Assembly (NCBI GenBank): GCA_023159155.1
Contig: JAJNNX010000044.1
Coordinates: 1-64,000, forward strand
Direction: 5' to 3'
Origin: Ustulina deusta
Taxonomy: Eukaryota > Ascomycota > Sordariomycetes > Xylariales > Xylariaceae
Length of the DNA: 64,000 bases
Shown piece by piece: positions 60,118-64,000 of the stretch. The position numbers and the translations under genes are program-made. Positions within the stretch are counted from its first letter, which is position 1, and every line of letters begins with the position of its first letter. Below the pieces are notes generated by a model. That model was given only the letters and a program-made list of their open reading frames with translations. It was not told the origin of the DNA and made no database searches.

Positions 60118-63100
60118 ATGGAGGACTACATAGATGGCTCCGTTGATGGAGATGATATTTTCCCATGTAAAGGATGTGGTGAGGTAAGGACAGAGTTGCC
60201 AGGAATCCCATAATTGCAATTTCCAGACTAACGGGAACTCTACTTAGATATTAGAGGAGGGTAAAGCCTTTGAACTTGGTAAGTCGTGCTGCCGCTCCCG
60301 AACTTGAACACATCTGTTCGGTTGTGCATGCTCGGTGCCTGACAAATCTTGTTGTAGCTGGAAATCGATGGCATCTCAATTGCTTCCGTTGCAATACATG
60401 CAATACTCTGCTCGACTCGGACGCAAACCTGCTCCTCCTCGGTGATGGCTCCCTGATATGCAACAATTGCACCTACAGCTGTAGCGCGTGTGGCGACAAG
60501 ATTGAGGATCTCGCAATTCTTACCGGTGAACAGGCCTTTTGTGCCGCGTGCTTTCGATGTAGGAATTGCAAGAGAAAGATCGAAAACCTACGCTACGCCA
60601 AGACATCGCAGGGCATTTTTTGCATGAGCTGCCATGAATCTTTAATGGCAAGGCGCAGAAAGAAATCCAAGGCTGCCCAGGCAAAGGCTCGCGAAAAGGA
60701 TAGCTCACCCATGGTGATGGAGAAATCTCTACCAGCACTTCCTCCCAACGCCATACCACCTAACGCTTTCTCCAATGATCGGGTCGATCCAGAGTCCGAT
60801 ACACCTACTGAGCTTCCTACCGAACTCTCTCCGCGGCCACGGCCGTCGTATCCTCGCACCGACTCGGATTCGCTGAGCGGCTCACGCCCGGCCCGATCCC
60901 CTGAACGCCCATCTGACCATGCTGGCCTGTCCTTACCTTCCCATGCCTATCGCCCTAACCGAAATTCTACCCTCTTTTCGGGTGGTGATATTACAAGTAC
61001 TACAATTGATGACCAGAGCTTCTTCATCCCAGTTGCGCTAGATCCAAGCCCGCTTCCCTCTGCAACGTCGAGGTCAATATCTGAGCCGCCTGTAGATGGC
61101 AACAAAAAGAGCAAGGATAAGGATTACTTCAGCATTCCAAAACAACCGGAAAGGAAAGCCGATTCTCAGTCATCCACGCCACATATTGCCTTCCAGGAGA
61201 AGGGCCGCCAGGCGTCCTCTGATTATGACAACCTCCCTTCTAAAAACCTGAGCAGGAAACTGTCCAAATCATCCAAGGTTGACAGAAATGGGTCGTCTAA
61301 CGCGTCGTCTGTGGTCGGTGACGATAGGTCCCAAACCCCCGTCAATAGGAAGTCCGAAGAATTTAAATTGCAAGACGCGCCAAAGAGTAGGAAGCAGAAT
61401 ACGAGGACTAATTCGCAGCAGTCCAATCCGTTCCAAGAATTAGTTAACTCTCGGGAGAGTAGTTCCGGACGGATTGACAAGGAGACTGTCTTCAATGAAT
61501 CGAACCAACATCTATACTCTAGTGATCGGGCGAACACCCCACGCAGTTCTCAGGACTCGCGACCTAGAGAAGACGATGAAAGCCGACAAGTTGATCCCCT
61601 GGCAGCAACTCCAGGTAACGTCTCCCGGCCTATTGCCCGAAAGGAGCTCCCCCATTCAGCCTCAAGAAGCGGTAAGTCTTTATATTTCGCACCGTTTAAA
61701 CTTTCAGGCTCATAGTTGCTTTAGTAAATGGCTTCACCCGGCCTGGTCCGACGGATCCCAAGTCGAGTGATCCATATATGGCCCCAAGAGCTCCACCGGC
61801 GCCTCCTGGACAGTCTGCGGTGCAAGACCCCGCCAGTGTAGGGGCTGAGCATAAATCATCACCGAAACTACCCAGGTGGAGCGCTGGTGGCGATTTCAGT
61901 ATGGATGAAGATATGGCCCGTATCTTGGGGACAGATGAAGGCTCGTCTTCAATCCTTCGCCGTGTATCTAATGCTGTTCGTCATGGGCGCACTAATAGTA
62001 CCGAGTCAAGCGTCCCCCCTCGTGCCGCCCATACACGAAGCGTCAGTGAAACTACGCGTACGACCACATCGCCCCGCTGGCCAAAGACTCCTATAGCCGA
62101 GGACTCCTTGAATGGTGTGAGCCACGACATCACTAGCCCGCTCTCTCTGACGGCTAGTGATGATAATGCACTACTAAAACGACGTTTGCGAAATTCAGAA
62201 CAACGAGTAGCAGAACTGGAGCGACAATTCAACAACGAGAAGGACCTTAAGAATCTCGCACAGAAGGTTGAGGAGAAGCGTAAAACGGTCTCCGTACTCG
62301 ACACCCAGACAGAAATCATGATACGTCAGTTAGAGGCACTTGCCGGGTACGTGGAGAGGGCCAAGGAAACGAAGAAGCCTGTCGATCCGCGCGACCTAGA
62401 GGAATCGGCCATCAGGGATTTCGTCCAGAGACTAGAGAAACTGAAACAGTCTATGGCAGCTCACATCGAGCAACTTCATGCCGAGCGAGATCAACTTATG
62501 GAAGAGAAGAATCGAGCAATAGCCGATCGGGATCGTGCCCGCATCGAGTTCGAACAACTGGTCTCTAAGAACGCCCAGTTGGCGGACTTGAATAACGACA
62601 TTACCCATCAAATTCAGGAGAGGTTTAAGAATCACTCAGATACCCGGCTACCAGCGAACGGGCTTGGCATCTACAACCATAATAAGGGCGCTTCGAATAA
62701 CTCAGTCAGCCTTGACAACGCGAGCATTCAGACCGGCACCACCATTATCGCACCTGAGCACGAAGACCCAATCCTCGAGGCCCGACCAACCATGGTCAAG
62801 ATAGAAAAGAAGAACTTCTCTAAATGGAAGAAGGGCTCCAAGGCCGTGGCTCAAAACATCGCAAAAGGTATGAATCGAACAGTTGTCGCCTTCCAGCAGC
62901 CGGAGCGTCACCCCCAAGGCATGGCCGGTGAGAGCATCGGTGTCCCGTACAACATGACTGTCACCCCAGTCGAGTCGCCGGTTTCGCATGCACCGCCTAA
63001 TGGCTTCAACCGCCAGCAGACGGACGCCGGCCGTCAAGGATTCTTCGGTTTCAAGAAGGCGCAGACCATGCCAAAGCTAGGCGCCGCTGTGAATGCATCC

Positions 63101-63834
63101 ACACCAACCGCTGCTGAGCCCCCGAACGTTCTTTTTGGCTCCGATCTCGCGGATCGAACCGAGTATGAACGCAGACAAATCCCTTGGGTCATAACACGAT
63201 GCATCGAGGAAGTTGAGCTCCGGGGTATGGAAATGGAGGGCATTTACCGCAAGACGGGTGGCAATTCACAGGTCAAGGCCATCCAAGAAGGCTTCGACAA
63301 GAATGAGAATTTTGACATCTCGGATCCTGACATGGATATTACGGCGGTCACTAGTGTCCTCAAGCAGTACTTCCGGAAGCTGCCAACACCACTACTGACA
63401 TACGACGTCTACGACCGCGTACTGGAGACGAATTGTAAGAATGATCAACATCATCCCCTGCCTGCTCAAGATCTCAGCTGATTTAATACTAATTGAATAC
63501 AACAGCCCTCGCAAGCGACCCAGAGAAGTGTACCCATCTCCAGAATGTTTTCAATCAGCTGCCAAGGCAGCACAAGGATTGTCTCGAATTCCTCATGTTT
63601 CATCTTTCTCGTGTAGCATCGAGAGAGAGCGAAAATCTTGTGCGCTATCCATACCCATCCTGTCACAATATGAGGCTTCGCTAACCTAGTTAGATGACTC
63701 CAAGGAACTTGGCGGTGGTCTTCGCCCCCACTATAATGAGAGACACGAATATTGAACGAGAGATGACCGACATGCACGCCAAGAATCTTGCGGTTCAATT
63801 TATTATCGAGAACAGCCACAATATATTCTCTTAA
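60118..63834 (+). CDS. LIM-domain Rho GTPase-activating protein, Rga1-type (1131 aa)
   Basis: Negative regulator of Rho/Cdc42-family GTPases, acting in cell polarity and wall growth by family. Exons: 60118-60183, 60248-60278, 60358-61671, 61725-63434, 63506-63639, 63694-63834; introns 53-79 bp; 3396 nt in one frame. LIM domain 1 spans about 17-70 with ligands C17, C20, H38, C41, C44, C47, C67, C70. LIM domain 2 begins at C74/C77 and has C94 where His is usual (C94-x2-C97). A Ser/Pro-rich linker to about 610 precedes a coiled coil at about 615-770. The RhoGAP domain fills about 940 to the end: EMEGIYRKTGGNSQV with the arginine finger near residue 979, YFRKLPTPLL, and MTPRNLAVVFAPTIM in the last exon. 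The domain order matches yeast Rga1/Rga2. The protein ends directly at the end of the GAP fold (NSHNIFS), so it appears complete. Confidence 0.95.
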
Positions 63835-64000
63835 AATCAACTATCCCGTGGGTCAACGTACCCATCATCATTGTACATATACCAACAACAAAAGAACGGT
63901 CTTTGACCATACGACCCATCTCAAATTCGTTCCGATTAATAGGTTGATATTGCTTCTCATTGTTTATTGGCCCGGAAGTTCCTTCAATATGCAGCCTTGG
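63835..64000. other. 3' flank of the RhoGAP gene
   Basis: Probably 3' UTR; nothing else is recognised before the window ends. Confidence 0.4.

Overview
This window is nuclear DNA of a filamentous ascomycete (Pezizomycotina). The evidence is short GT-AG introns (about 50-310 bp), fungal gene families (Rga1-type LIM-RhoGAP, a CYA5-like PPR protein, a DUF2415 WD protein), and two long AT-rich blocks with the signature of repeat-induced point mutation (RIP): transitions only, almost no CA/TG/CG, and stop codons throughout former transposon ORFs. Genus cannot be determined from the sequence alone.

Layout. 1-9122 is an AT-rich block of RIP-killed repeats, including a recognisable Gypsy reverse transcriptase on the minus strand. 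9123-15072 is a complete Ty1/copia-type element with two 171-bp LTRs and a perfect 5-bp target duplication; its pol frame is still traceable although its catalytic YVDD has become YINN. 15073-16300 holds a GC-rich hairpin and a degenerate short-period satellite. 16300-18550 is a small gene island with one unrecognised, F-box-like gene and the 5' half of a split tRNA-Lys(UUU) gene. 18551-19181 is a perfect 9-bp minisatellite of about 70 units. 19182-28110 is the second RIP block: a second LTR element, a cluster of related repeats in both orientations, and a solo LTR that escaped RIP.

28.1-52.5 kb is an ordinary gene-dense euchromatic segment: a conserved coiled-coil protein (+), L-2-hydroxyglutarate dehydrogenase (-), a DUF2415/WD protein (-), mitochondrial Hsp70 (+), a membrane-anchored multicopper oxidase (-), SRP68 (-), a CYA5-like PPR protein (+) and a GNAT acetyltransferase (+). 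52.5-60.1 kb is a 7.6-kb stretch with no convincing gene, dense in TAGGTA/TACCTA motifs. The window closes with an Rga1-type RhoGAP (+).

The genes do not form one pathway. Three are mitochondrial by family (L2HGDH, mtHsp70, CYA5-like), one serves ER targeting (SRP68), one Rho signalling. I reconstructed exon structures by hand from splice signals and checked that each keeps an open frame. The exception is the multicopper oxidase, whose frame is two bases short exactly at the HPxHLHGH copper motif; this is the most testable oddity here. I found no CRISPR array, rRNA or secondary-metabolite cluster, and no clear new multi-gene system.
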